Origin: Mercurialis annua
Taxonomy: Eukaryota; Streptophyta; Magnoliopsida; Malpighiales; Euphorbiaceae
Assembly (NCBI RefSeq): GCF_937616625.2
Contig: NC_065571.1
Coordinates: 4,404,501 to 4,468,500, forward strand
Length of the DNA stretch: 64,000 nt
Direction: 5' to 3'
In this document: piece by piece, positions 37,143 through 49,506 of the stretch
How positions within the stretch are numbered: the first letter of the stretch is position 1
How the letters are laid out: each line of letters opens with the position of its first letter
Made by a program: the position numbers and the translations under genes
Notes under the pieces: generated by a model
Told to the model about the DNA's origin: nothing
Database searches by the model: none
Seen by the model: the letters and a program-made list of their open reading frames with translations, nothing else

Positions 37143-38326
37143 TCTATCTATTTATACTATATATAAAAGCACGAATGGGGGAAGGACATGCAAATTCACT
37201 GAATAATCCTTTTCAGTTTACTACTAAATAAAGGTTTTATGGTCATTAACTAACTAGTTATTTAATTAATCACTATTATAATTAAAGTCCTAATTAGAAT
37301 AGGTAGCTAAATTATCTCCAATTTAGTTTTTAGTATGTAAAAAATAACTAAATTGTCTCCAAATTAGTAGGAATACCTATCTTTTAGTTTGATTGAACTA
37401 CAAAATTAAAATAATGTATTTGGTCAATATAATATTATTTAAATTTCTATCTTATTATTTTTAAAGATATTATTACTAAAATTAAGTTAATTATTTAATT
37501 ATGATTATTATAAAATCAAAAGAATAATAAATTCAGTATGGAAAACAAATTAATAACCGAATATATTATATTTATTTTTACAAAAATTCTTAACTAATTT
37601 AATATTAATTATAAATAAAAAATTGATATAATTATAATAAATTTACTAATATATTCATTGACGTTTTTTTTTTGACAATCGAATAATCTTTCATTAATAA
37701 TAAAGAGCGGTTACAGGTGTAAGAATTCAGAAAGGGTATAGCCGTTTCTAATGACCTGATATGGAACAAGATATAAACCTTGATTCGCAGATCGCCTTAC
37801 AAAACAAAATCAAAATTACATAACCGCTCTAACACAATAAGATCCAATCATTTTGTCTAACATAAGACTCACAAACTCTTCATAAAAAACAACAAATCTT
37901 TCATATAGAAAGAACAGCAAAACTTTCAAAAAAGAAAGACAATCGCTGTAAAATAGTTATCAAAAAAAAATAACTAATATAACCTATAACGATTTCATCT
38001 TCAATCTTGAAAGGGCTTGATCCATCTCTGATTTTTCATTTGTATATCTATTGAAATTGATGCGCCTCGTAGAAAGATTTACCAACCAAAATGAAAAAGA
38101 TAAAAAGGAGTCGGTCATTTATTTTATTTTAAAGCAATAAAAAAGAAATGGCCACCCCCAACGGCAAAAATAAACCATTGACGGCAGCCGAAGCGAAAAA
38201 TAAAGGAGAAACGCTTGATGGCTTGGGTTTTCTATTTGAGAGAGAGGGGAGAGGAAAAAAAATAATTTTGTATCAATATATTCATTGACAAGTTATGTTA
38301 CGAGGCACGTGTATATGCGAAACTAG
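37143..38326 (+). mobile_element. non-autonomous Helitron
   Basis: The unit begins TCTATCTATTTATACTATAT followed by AAAAGCACGAATGGGGGAAGG, and ends GGCACGTGTATATGCGAAACTAG before a T. A TC start and a CTAG end next to T fit Helitrons, and both termini match the units at 50761 and 52043. Near 37665-37990 it contains a foreign-looking segment starting with a T-run, possibly a retroposed fragment. No Rep/helicase coding sequence is seen. Confidence 0.7.
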
Positions 38327-39480
38327 TATAATAAAATTTAGCCATCTATGTTAGAGCTCATTGGGGTAATAAGTTGATTGATCTGTAATTACTATTTTGT
38401 GCCTATTAATAGATTAACAATCATCCAAGACTCATGATTTTTGGACCCCTTACAACCCACTTAAACTTTATTTTAGGTCAATAGACTCTCTAAATTTTGG
38501 GTTCGTGGCCAGTAAAATTCATATCGTCTATTTGTTTATTAATACCGTTAAAAACTCCTGATGTGACATTTCAAAAAAAATGTATACGCATATAATAAGT
38601 TCCACATCACTTGACACGCGATAAATATTTTTATTTATTTGATTGTTACAAATAATTTTTCTATTTAATATTTACCTTTTTTACTCAATGATTTTTTATT
38701 CAAATTATAATAACAATTTACCCATATAATTTTTATTGAAAAGTAATTATTTATTTTCATACTCAATTAAACAGATTAAGCATTAGTTGAAGATGCACTG
38801 TAATAATTTTTATAAAAGGATAAAATTAAATAATTAATCAATTAATTTTATTAATTTTAAATATTTTAGTAATCTTTTTTAATTTTTTTCTCAAATTATA
38901 TGTATTGGTGGAAAAAAAACATTTTTTCGAAATTTGAATACAATCTGTTATTTATAATTTAATGGCGTAAAAAATCATAAATTTTAGCGTGTTTTGCAAA
39001 TTTAACATAAACTTTCAATTTTGACAAATTAATACACAAATTTTTGATTTTTTGTAATTTTAGCACCGATCAATTTTCCTTCAAAAAAATAGAAAAAAAT
39101 GCTGATGTGGACGTCGGAATAGTGGTTATTCCGGTGTACACATCGGCATTTTTTCCACAAAAAATTGATCGGTGTTAAAATTGCCAAAAATTAAAAATTT
39201 GTGTATTAATTTGCCAAAATTGAAATTTTATGTTAAATTTGCAAAACACGCTAAAGTTTATAATTTTTTACGCAATTAAGCCATTAATTAATCATATCCT
39301 CTAAAATTATTAGGTAGTCATCTGGATTATTTTTATATTTAAATATAATGTTTGAAGGGAAGTATATTAAAATTTAATAATTATTTTTAAATTTAATAAA
39401 AATTTAAATTTTATATAGAATTTATTATTCTAATTAAATAATTTTAAACTAAAGCGCGAATTTCATGAACCAGCCTTAGT
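38327..39480. repeat. intergenic region with an inverted-repeat MITE at about 38961-39285
   Basis: Arms of roughly 120-140 bp around AATGGCGTAAAAAATCATAA and its complement enclose a short core; the inner part contains CACCGATCAATTTT and its complement. The target duplication is unclear because the right end holds an extra AATTAA. The rest is AT-rich without coding signals. Confidence 0.55.
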
Positions 39481-39565
39481 TTGCAGTTATTACTTTTAGG
39501 ACACGTAAGTATTGGCGTGGCAAGCTATTGCTTCGGAATGTAACAGAATTGTTCCATGTGGAAAT

Positions 39566-39687
39566 CCACGTGGCATCAGTAACTTGTAACGTCATCAATC
39601 GAACAGCAAAGAATAAAGCAAAACACATGCCTTAAGCAAGACAATGCGTGGGAAACGAATAACGGTCGCGTGCCCGCGTCCACGTCA
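39566..39687 (+). promoter_or_regulatory. DGAT3: G-box/ACGT element cluster upstream of DGAT3
   Basis: The palindrome CCACGTGG (39566-39573) and CCACGTCA (about 39680-39687) lie 200-330 bp before the DGAT3 ATG. ACGT-core boxes are bound by bZIP and bHLH factors in ABA, light and seed programmes. The role here is inferred from position only. Confidence 0.4.
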
Positions 39688-39894
39688 CAGACATCCAATC
39701 GCAAAACTCCACGTAAACAATTTTAGTTATTTGGAGGGAGCCGGTGGCTATGCTTGTTCTTGTATCAAAAGGATTCCTCGCAATCTTGAAATTTCATAAT
39801 TCTCAGCAAATTAAAAAGAGGAATCGCTTCAATTCAATTCCATATTTATAAGATTAACTGTGAAGAAGGAGAATCCAAAGTCCGATCGTTTTCC

Positions 39895-41159
39895 ATGGAG
39901 GTCGCCGCTGGTTTAGCCGCTTCTTCTTCTTCATCGTGTTTTCCTCATGTGACGCCGGCGAAGGCGGGAGTTTCTTTCCGGCGAAGAAGAAACGGAAATA
40001 ATCACCGGTTTGTTGTGGATTCTTCTTCTTATTCGGCGGCTGCTGCTGCTTTAGAGTTCAGAGATAACGGTCATCTTCAGTATTACTATGTGAAGTGCGG
40101 CGGCGGAGGCGGAGGGAGTGGTGTTATAAGTAATAACAAGAAGAGCAAGGAGAAACTGTCGATCAAGAAAACTTCGAAATTGATTAAATCTTTATCGAAG
40201 GATTTGACCTTGTTTTCTCATAATTCTGATCATAATGGATTACTTGATCATAATCAGGCTACGCTTCTCCAGGTATATAACTTATTCCTTGCTTGTTTTA
40301 CAAGTCTTTCTAATTTCTATTAGTTTAATAACTCAGTTGTTGTATTTCATTAATTACTTGTCAAGTCATCATAGAATCGTATGTTGTTAAAGATCATCTT
40401 GCTAACCCTGTGATTTAATTACAGGAAACTGCACAAGGGTTGATGAATCAGCTGCAAGAGTTGAGAGCTAAGGAAAAGGAATTGAAGATGCAGAAAAAAC
40501 AAGCCAAGCTTGCTAGTAGGAATAGAGTGAAGATGGATTCTGAATCATCATCGGAATCCTCATCGTCGTCATCGGAATCCAGCAACAGCGACAGGGAGGT
40601 CATCAACATGAGGCACTTGAGAAACGGTGCTGTTCCTGTGGCAGAGCCAACGCTACCTGAAATAATCCACCAGCTTACTCACCAACATGTGGAAAATCCA
40701 CCAAGCACCAGTGATGGGCACCTGAGAAACGGGGCTGTTTCTGTTGCAGATCCAATGCTGCCTGAAATCATCCACCAGCTTACTCACCAACATGTGGACA
40801 ATCCAGCAAGCACCAGTGAGAGCCACTTAACCAGTGTTTGTTGCGGCGCGGGCACGGGAGGAGGAGGATCATCAACCAAGAGAATAGAGGTGTGCATGGG
40901 TGGAAAGTGCAAGAAGTCTGGAGGGGCAGCACTGTTGGAGGAATTTCAGAGAGTTTTGGGCGTGGAGGGAGCAGCAGTAGTTGGGTGCAAGTGCATGGGC
41001 AAATGCAGGGATGGTCCTAATGTGAGAGTCGCAAGTTTAGAAGATACAATTGCACCCAAACCTCTCTGCATTGGCGTAGGTTTGGAGGATATAGATGTTA
41101 TCGTTGCCAAGTTCTTTGGGGAGGATCATAATACCTTGGCTCTGGCTCCCGTCTCTTAA
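39895..41159 (+). CDS. DGAT3: DGAT3, soluble diacylglycerol acyltransferase with [2Fe-2S] domain
   Basis: Two exons, 39895-40272 and 40425-41159; the product is 370 residues. The N-terminus is Ser/Ala-rich with basic residues, like a transit peptide. After a Lys-rich and Ser-rich linker, the C-terminal domain carries VCMGGKCKKSGG and GCKCMGKCRDGPNVRV. These are the cysteine motifs of the thioredoxin-like [2Fe-2S] ferredoxin fold found in plant DGAT3, a metalloprotein that transfers acyl-CoA to diacylglycerol outside the membrane-bound DGAT1/2 route. Between them lies an exact-length tandem duplication of 35 residues (105 bp; copies at 40614-40718 and 40719-40823) that I do not recall from other DGAT3 proteins. 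It converges on CHR18 with about 400 bp between stops. Confidence 0.9.
40614..40823 (+). repeat. DGAT3: 105-bp in-frame tandem duplication inside DGAT3
   Basis: Two units of 35 codons: HLRNGAVPVAEPTLPEIIHQ... and HLRNGAVSVADPMLPEIIHQ..., both running on through LTHQHV. A third HL begins the sequence after the second copy. About 28 of 35 residues are identical, so the duplication is fairly young but not brand new. Confidence 0.95.
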
Positions 41160-41564
41160 CACTGCCTGTGTTCTTTCATATTTTTGTGTGCATTTGTAAC
41201 TATTAATTAATGGCAAACCTTTGATTAATAATAATGCAGTTTTACTCGAGCTATTACAAACAAATCATTGATGCAAATGAAGACGACTTGTCCCAGTACT
41301 TTCTTTCTGTTATAAACTGCATATATTCACATACATTTTTCTAAATATACACTGTACAACTACTTTCATCAAATGCTACTCCTATTGGCTCACAAAAACT
41401 GTACCCCCATAAGTCTCCATATCAGTGAACACCAGTCGAATATTAGAGCTCTTCCCCGCCTAAGGAATCGAGGAGAAAACCTCTCCGATGCACACTAACC
41501 TTGATAAACTGGTTTTACTTGGTGAATGCTATTCTAGCATATCAAATAAGAACCTTGAAAACTC

Positions 41565-44500
41565 TCATTGTCTGGGGTATTTGAGCTTGGGCTCATGTTC
41601 TAAGTCATCGACTTTATTACACCTTTTCAAAAAAGAGTCGATTGTTTTCTGCTTTGCAGGGCTGCTTCTTTGCTGCCTGGCTGAAACTTCCAACGCTTTC
41701 TCATGGCCATCAAGCACCTAATTGGCAAATAGTAGAGATTAATTCATAGGATTAATGACACAATAAAACCCTTACCATATGCTAAGAACCTCTAAATAAG
41801 AAAGACCTGCATCTTTTAACGGAAATTACACAATACTGTAGTCCTATTTATTGTTACGTTATATCATTACAACACTTTTTCATTCTTTTGCACCTTTTTC
41901 ACACACGGAAACACGCACGTTACAAACATGCATGCAATGTAACCCCCTATACAATGCATATTCTTTGTTGTGTATTGGAGGGAGGCAAAGCTATCATATT
42001 ATTATTCAAGTTGCATTATTATTAATTGAAGTTTGCAAGAGCCTTTTGTTTCAAGTTTTGTTCTCACAATTTACCTGTCTTCTAAAGGGGGTAAAAGTAT
42101 TTTCCTCCTAGACCTAAAGCAATCTGCCTATTGGTACCTTGTGAATTTTTGAGTTAAAGGCTTATGTTCAAAAATCCTCCTAGAATATGAGAAGGCTATA
42201 AATTCCTCGGCTACCTCTATTTTCTCCCAGAGGTACCCTCACACTACACTTTTACATGGTATATTTCTACTTTTAGTGTTTAAATCCCCTGTATCTATCA
42301 CCACACCATCCTACAAAAAATGCATAGAAACCCCCACTATACTACTTCCAGAAGCGTTCTGTAGAGCTGTGATTGTTTCCAACCAGTAGAAAGTTTTACT
42401 AAAGATGGCCTTTATCTAACACGCATGCCCATGCGCAAAGAGAGAGAAGTAATTACCTGTCCCAAGTTTTCCAGCTTACCTTGGACAACATCCCTGCCGG
42501 AAAAGAACATATTGAAGTTACAATCTAACTATTATTGTATAGAATGCTCAACCCTCTTCCAAAAACTATTTTCAAGTATTTAACAACCAACAAAAGGATA
42601 AAAACCAAAACTAACATACCATATGATGTCATCAACTGTCTCGTTTGCTAAGAGGTAATATATATTGACTGAAGAAACCTAAACGGAAAGGATCAACAAG
42701 TCAAACCATTGGATGGTCGGCACAGCTTTGCTATTTGCTCATGAAACAAGTGAACAAAAAAGTTTAAAGCACTGTGTAAGAATAGTGGGGAACTTTAAAA
42801 AAAAAAGACCAATCAAGTGATCTATGTATAAGCATGTATATGACAATTAACATGGGGAAGTACATCACAAAAAGAGAAATTTATATAATCTCTACAATGT
42901 AATTTTCTATTTACTAATAACTCACCTGGCCAATTCTGTGAGCCCTATCTTCAGCTTGAATTAGGTCACCTGGAGTCCAAGACAACTCCGCAAAAATAAC
43001 GGTGCTTGCAGCTGTTAAAGTCAATCCAACACCTCCAGCTCTGATAGACAGCTTCAGAAAGATATTTAAAGAAAAGCAACTTAAAGTATTAAACTTAAAT
43101 CCAAATAGACCACATAAAATTAACATCATACTAACAGCAAAGAAAATGAGAAAATTGAAATGAAAAATAAAAGAATCAAATTGCATACTACTGCTGCCTT
43201 TATAGTATCCTTTGCCTGGAAATCAGAAACTAAAGATTCCCTTGATGCTGAAGGGGTGCTACCATCAATGCGAATGCAGCCCACTTTCTTTTTCTGGAAA
43301 TTGCAAGTTTCTATAAGGATGAGCCAATCTAACAGATGTTTCAAAACAATCTAAGTTGTCTTACAATAAGAAACTTGTGTATGGAGTCGATCATGGATTG
43401 ATGATGAGCAAAAACAAGAAATTTGCAGCCCGCCTGCAAGAATGCATACAGTGGCTGTTTAGAAAATAACAACAATAATCAGATAAAAACATAAGTTGAG
43501 GGGGAAAATGAATAAATAGACATTTCTGACTACTGACCACATAGAGCAATCATGAGAATAAATAAACCTAACTTAAATTTCAACATACAGTATTCCATAT
43601 TTCAGAAAGCTATTAGTATTACTAATAAGTAATACTCAACTCGTATATGACGTAGAAGATTAATTGATTGAGCAATTTTGATCATAAAGCACATTTTTTT
43701 CTCACTTAAATTGCCTTCAAAATGAAACCCTACAGTATAAGCTACATATATATAGCATTCTCATGATTGGATAAAGAATCACATAAGTATTGAACTTACA
43801 AGTAAAAAACTTTATAATCAAAGTCTAATATGCCAGCATACAGAGTATAGGTCAGACCACCTCTGGGTTTCCACGTTGAGTTCAATAGAAATGCCACATA
43901 GTGAGTCAAGACCAAGATATATGCCTTCTCATAGATATTTTCATGAGTAATGAACTTAATGAGACTATTTTTTCTAATTATTCACTTCATAATTGAAAAA
44001 CAGATGCAGAACAAAACACAAAGAACTTTAAGCTAAAGAAGAGTGAAGACACATAATAAAAGAAAAGAAGACAAAGAAAGTACCTCAACAACAGTTCCAA
44101 GATAATCTAGGACCCCAGGGATCTTGGCTTCTGCGGAGTCTGTATATATCTGGCACCAGATAGAGTGAATAACAAGATGAGGTGGGGAAATTAATAATGA
44201 TGTGGAGATATCATGATCTTAAAATTTCATCAGAAGCTGGTCCAAAATCTCATAATGAAGTGAAAAAGTTAAATTAAAAATAATAATTATAATTATGATA
44301 CCAGAAAAAATGTTATGACTTCGATGAATGCATTATGCCCAACTTAGAGGGAGGGGGAAAGAATCAACATGTCACTAACATATGACTGCTCAGCAATCAG
44401 CATATATCCCCTAAAAGAGAAATCCGCAAAGGCTGATCATTTCATTTGAGAACACTCGGGTCTGAATCATATTGGAATTGAGATGGCAGTTTATGGGAAA

Positions 44501-47500
44501 GGGGATACTTATGCACCATTGAGTAGCTAACTGATCAATCATGGATCAAATTAAATAGCCTATTGTTCTGACTCTATACCTTATTAATAAAATTCTTCTC
44601 GGTAAATTTTAGTGATTCAACCTCGTCAACAGAGGAGCATGCCTTAATTTTCCCTTTAACTATCTCCAGCTACAAAACAAATGAAATATATCAGATGTAT
44701 TTTTTTCCTTTTTATCATGCAAACAGCTCAACTGGCTTTATAAAGCAATACCATGACTCAGTTAAGTTACCTCCCGGAATAAAGCATTGATTTTTCTCAT
44801 GTCCTTTTCTGCCAATTCTAAGAAAACCTGAAAATCAGTTCAGGAGATTACAAAATGTCAATAAACCAAAATTTAAAGGCTTAATCATAAGCAAAGATAT
44901 GCACATGCATACCACAAATAAATAGAGACATACATGCACACAGAGAAAACACCATAGATGAAACATCCCTAAACTTAATTTCAGTGTCAAGCAGCTTTGT
45001 AATGAAAAACAAATGTATGCAGTTGATTTAATGCTAAAATCTGACAAAATCCAAAAGTAAAAACAGCAACTCTTCCAGATTCCGATAAGAACTTAACTCA
45101 CTAGATAATTATTTGATGTCGAAGAAACTGTACAAAGCCTATGCATAAGAAAATCCTAAGAACTGGGACCTAAACCTCTCCCCTAAGGTGACAATGTGTA
45201 CCCCGAAAGTGGCTCAATGGTTCTAATAGCCAATAATCAGACTGCAGTCGCCATACATTATATATATAATGTTTATTAGTAAAACTCACAAAACAATCCA
45301 ACCAACATGGAAGAACAAATTTACTTGTTGTCGACGCTTAACAGGGAGCTCAGAGAGGACATCCCTTTTGAGTCTGCGAATCATGAGTGTTGCCTTCATT
45401 AAGTTGTGCAACTCGTCATGGTTACTTGCACCTTGATATTCTCCAAAAGCTCCCTGGACACATAATTTCAGAAACAACAGTGTCACTGACTTTCAACTTT
45501 TTTATTTATGAAATAGACTTGCCAGCAGCTTACAAAATAACTTACCCCCCTGCAATAGCGGTTTCCATAATCATGAACATTCTTGTACACATCGGGACAT
45601 AAAGCTTCCAGCTACAATGCATAAACATGATACAGCATCAATTGACAAAAAAAATCTTACATAAAATGTCATATGTTACTTTCAAGTACCTGTTTGAATA
45701 GCTCTATTGGTCTGGATAAAGCGGGGGTTCCGCTAAGCAATACTGCATATTGAGCTTTCTGACATTTAAACCAGTATCAGTTTCATTCGTTAAGAAGCAA
45801 ACACAACTTGCAGAGACTTTGGTGAATAATGTAGTTATAAAAGTGCACTTGTATTCTAAATGCACGCACATCATGAATGACGTTAACATAAGCAACCAAG
45901 GAAGAATTAAAACCTTTAAAACTGGAAGAGAGGCGGTTGTCCTCTTTGCTTGAGCATTTTTCATGAAGTGTGACTCGTCTGCAATTACAACCTAAACAAA
46001 AAATAATCAATATGAGGAACAGATGTAACCAACACACTAGATGTGCAGAATAGGAAGTTATAAAGAACCATGCACATCAACGGCAAGCATTAACAAATAG
46101 TCAGACAAATACAGACTACTGGATTCAATGTTTAATTAGTTAAGCGATTTAGGTTCAATACATTCAACACTTGTAAAGCCTTTACAACCTAAGATTGGTC
46201 TGGAGCATAATCCTAGTTATGATAAGAAAACAGGAATGCAAAAATCAAAACAATTGTGTAGTGTTACTGTGGCAGACAATGTTCAAAAAGTAAATAATTC
46301 AAACTTAGTGCTGTACTTACCTTAAACTCCGATGCTATCAAAACATTCTGCATTTTTGGGACCAAATCATAAGAGATGATGTTGAACAGGCCATCAAGAT
46401 GAATACTGCCTTTGGTATTAGATGATACTATAGTGAATCCACCTCTGTTTGATCCACTACATTGTGATAAAACAACCTGCTAACTTAACTTTTAGTGAAA
46501 GGGAAACATAAACAAACATGACTAAGCAAAAAATCCTAGAAAAGCATTGGAAATAAATAGAAAGCAAAAGAGAGCAAGGCATGAAGTAATGAGGCAATAT
46601 TCTATGGCTTACAATGAAAAAATACATATGTGTAAGAGCTTAAAAGAAAAAAGAAAAAACATACTAGTATATCTATTGAAGGAATTTTTAGCCATTGTTG
46701 AATCATCTGCAAAAAAGTAGAAAATACATCCTGTTTTCAGAAAAAAATGACTTAGAATCTGAAATGAGTTTATTAGAAGACTTACGGAAGCCCAATGCAG
46801 ACGCAGGGAGGATGGAGTAAGTATAAGAACAGGCCAGAAATCCCGTAGGCAAGCAGTTACAGCAATAGCCTGCAAAACCAAGAAAATTTTTCAGTTGCAA
46901 GTGCAGAAAAATATTAAATTGAAAAACAAAGTACTAGATCAGTAAGTTCCAGTTAGCAATGGAAATTTATTTCACATAAGCTGGACCTAGTTACCCAAAA
47001 ATAACCTAGCCAAATAAGACATTTTAGAAGATAGTTTCAGGAAGCTAAAGCTGGTTTGCGCAAAAGCACAATTTTATTTAACTTCAAGGTAAAAAAATAG
47101 TATTTGCTTTAAGGAATATAACAATACACGAACACACAAAAAAATGACCTGTAAATGCAGATAACAAATTGCACATCGAACATGCAGAGCTGTTTGAAAA
47201 TTTCATGGACATAATTATATTATATGATGAAGATCTCAGAGCTGATTACTGTAATCTTACGATAGAATACAACAGCAAACGAGTATTACTTGTTGTGGCC
47301 TTAGGTTTCAAGTTTCAACTAACAATGCCAATAGGCAATAAACACTTCAGACAATTCATTAGTACTAATAGCTGTCTAGGATAAAGCTAGATACGACAGT
47401 TAGTACAGTATGATACTCTTGTGAAACCTGAAAAGCATCCCATATAAGGTATTGAGAGAATAAACATGAAAAAAGAAAATTGCCTGTATAGTCTTTCCTA

Positions 47501-49257
47501 GTCCCATTTCATCTGCTATGAGGGCACGACCTCCATGCTGCAACACAAACCTGAAGCATCAGATGGGAACAAAAAAGTATGAAAGGTGAATGATGGATAA
47601 TTGAGTCTTCCACTTATCCTGCTTAAGAGATAAATAATATATAAAAGTAGAAAAGGAATTCCAAGAAAATTCCCAATAAAATACAAACCTAACACCATCC
47701 CGCTGAAAAGGTAGAAGCTTGGACTCGAGATACTCAGGCACCCTACCATACCAGTCTGGAAAGGGAAAAAAAGGAGTAAAAAGCACAAACAAACAATTGC
47801 AGTGGAAGAGAGCAGAAGTCTAACTATCAAAGACCATGAAGCCTCATTGCACAGTTGCACCACTTTTCAACGTTCACTTATACATACGTCTATCATTAAA
47901 AAGACCCCCACCAAATCCAACATTCAGAATAAAACATATTTTGTAAAACAGAAAAATTACAAAATGATGGCAAAAACATAATACAATGGAAATTCACAAA
48001 TGCATCTACCACAGCGGCTGCCAAATAAGCTAATCATATAATTTCATTTTAAATAATTAGCATTTACCTTGAAGATCTGGAACAGCAGAGGCAGCTGTAA
48101 TAGCACGTTGCACCAAGGAATCTAAGTTTTCTACCTTGAAAGTTACAAACATGATGTGCTTGAGTCAAACATGAATTTAATAAAATTGGTTACAAGAAAT
48201 AAGAGAACAATGTAGTCTAAGTTGAGCGGGCAGGAATAGCTTTAGTAGGGAATAAAGTACATATTCAGTAAATGACAATGTGAAATACGACAGATAGTAG
48301 GAGAAGTGCATTCCTAAGTTTTGTTGGTTCATTTCAGCCGTTAAGCACAATACCCAGCTATAAATTATAAAGAGAGGGGGCGAGAAAGCTCAAGCTATTA
48401 CCTCAACAGTAAAATCAGTTATTTCGGCCAGAACTCTTTCTGCCAAAGACAAAGACGAAACTGGGAAAATCCATAACCTGCAGGTTCAACAATAATGAAC
48501 CAAGATAAAGGCACAGTCTAAATTAATTCTGAAGTAGTACATAGATGCTGGTGAGAAGTACGTAAAGAGAGAAATAAGGACCTTTCTTTTGCATTCCAAG
48601 TGGCTTTAGGGACTTTGCGGATAGCAGCAACTAGCACCTACAAAAAAACGAGCAACGAGAAAGTAATTATTCAGAAAAATGCTCAAACTAAAAACAATAA
48701 AAGACGGGGAGGACAATAAGCAAAAACAAAAACGGTAAGGGAGTACCGAGTCATAAGTAAATTTAGCAGCAATATTTCCAGTGGCATGAAGAAAGAATTT
48801 AACAGAGCGCTTCGGTGAAGCCTTGGCGCATTGATCTTGGCAATAAGAAGCGCATAACAAGAGAAATGCAAATACATAAGAGCTAGTAAAAGTGAAAAGG
48901 AAGGAGAAAAATGATAAATAAAGCAGTCTCACCAGGAGGAGGGTTTAGATTAGTGGGTGTAAATAATGTTCTGCTGGACTGTGAAGAAGATTCCGCCTAA
49001 AATTGACAATTAAAAAGCTAAATTAAACTATTTCTCTTACTGTAACTGTAACTGCGTATATAATAATAAGAAACATAAATGGCAATCTTAATTTTGACCT
49101 TGTAGGGTAGTTTAGGATGATCGGAAGAAGAGTGGTGGTGGCGTTGTTGTTGTTGTTGTTGAGCGAGTGTACGGTAAGCCTCCTTCTCGAGGGAGTCGAG
49201 TTCTTCAACGCTTAATCCCCAGTCGTCGTCGCCGTCGTCTCCCTCACCAAAATGCAT
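41565..49257 (-). CDS. CHR18: CHR18, SNF2-family annealing-helicase-like protein (SMARCAL1/ZRANB3 group)
   Basis: Twenty-four exons with consistent phase, first 49257-49099 and last 41717-41565; the product is 676 residues. An acidic N-terminus with a run of six Gln is followed by a HARP-like domain (about 80-145), the SNF2 ATPase lobe with DEMGLGKT (206-213) and DESH (314-317), and the helicase C lobe with [12 protein letters not shown] and [10 protein letters not shown] (585-594). HARP plus SNF2 defines SMARCAL1-type proteins, which rewind RPA-coated DNA and remodel stalled forks. The last exon has QKTIDSFL (649-656), resembling a PCNA-interacting box. Other exons run 48996-48933, 48835-48747, 48637-48582, 48477-48402, 48134-48068, 47755-47689, 47550-47484, 46869-46786, 46706-46665, 46476-46321, 45991-45914, 45758-45690, 45611-45546, 45453-45325, 44827-44771, 44669-44580, 44149-44084, 43433-43365, 43293-43189, 43051-42926, 42678-42620, 42493-42457. 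Intron 8 has a GC donor. Confidence 0.94.
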
Positions 49258-49506
49258 ACTTCACTTGCCTCTCTCTACAGATTTTCCAATGTCAATTTAC
49301 TTTTAATTTTACGGAATTTTCTACTCAAAACACTCTCAAGGAAGGAATTTTTCTATTATTTTCTTTTGAATAGGAAATTTTTTAATTATCACTTATTTTT
49401 TTTATTTATTAATTTTTCCACATGGTTAGCGTATGATTGGTTTGTTGCACGAATGACAAAACGCAACGATTGTACTCAATAATTATTCTAATCACAATAA
49501 AATGTT

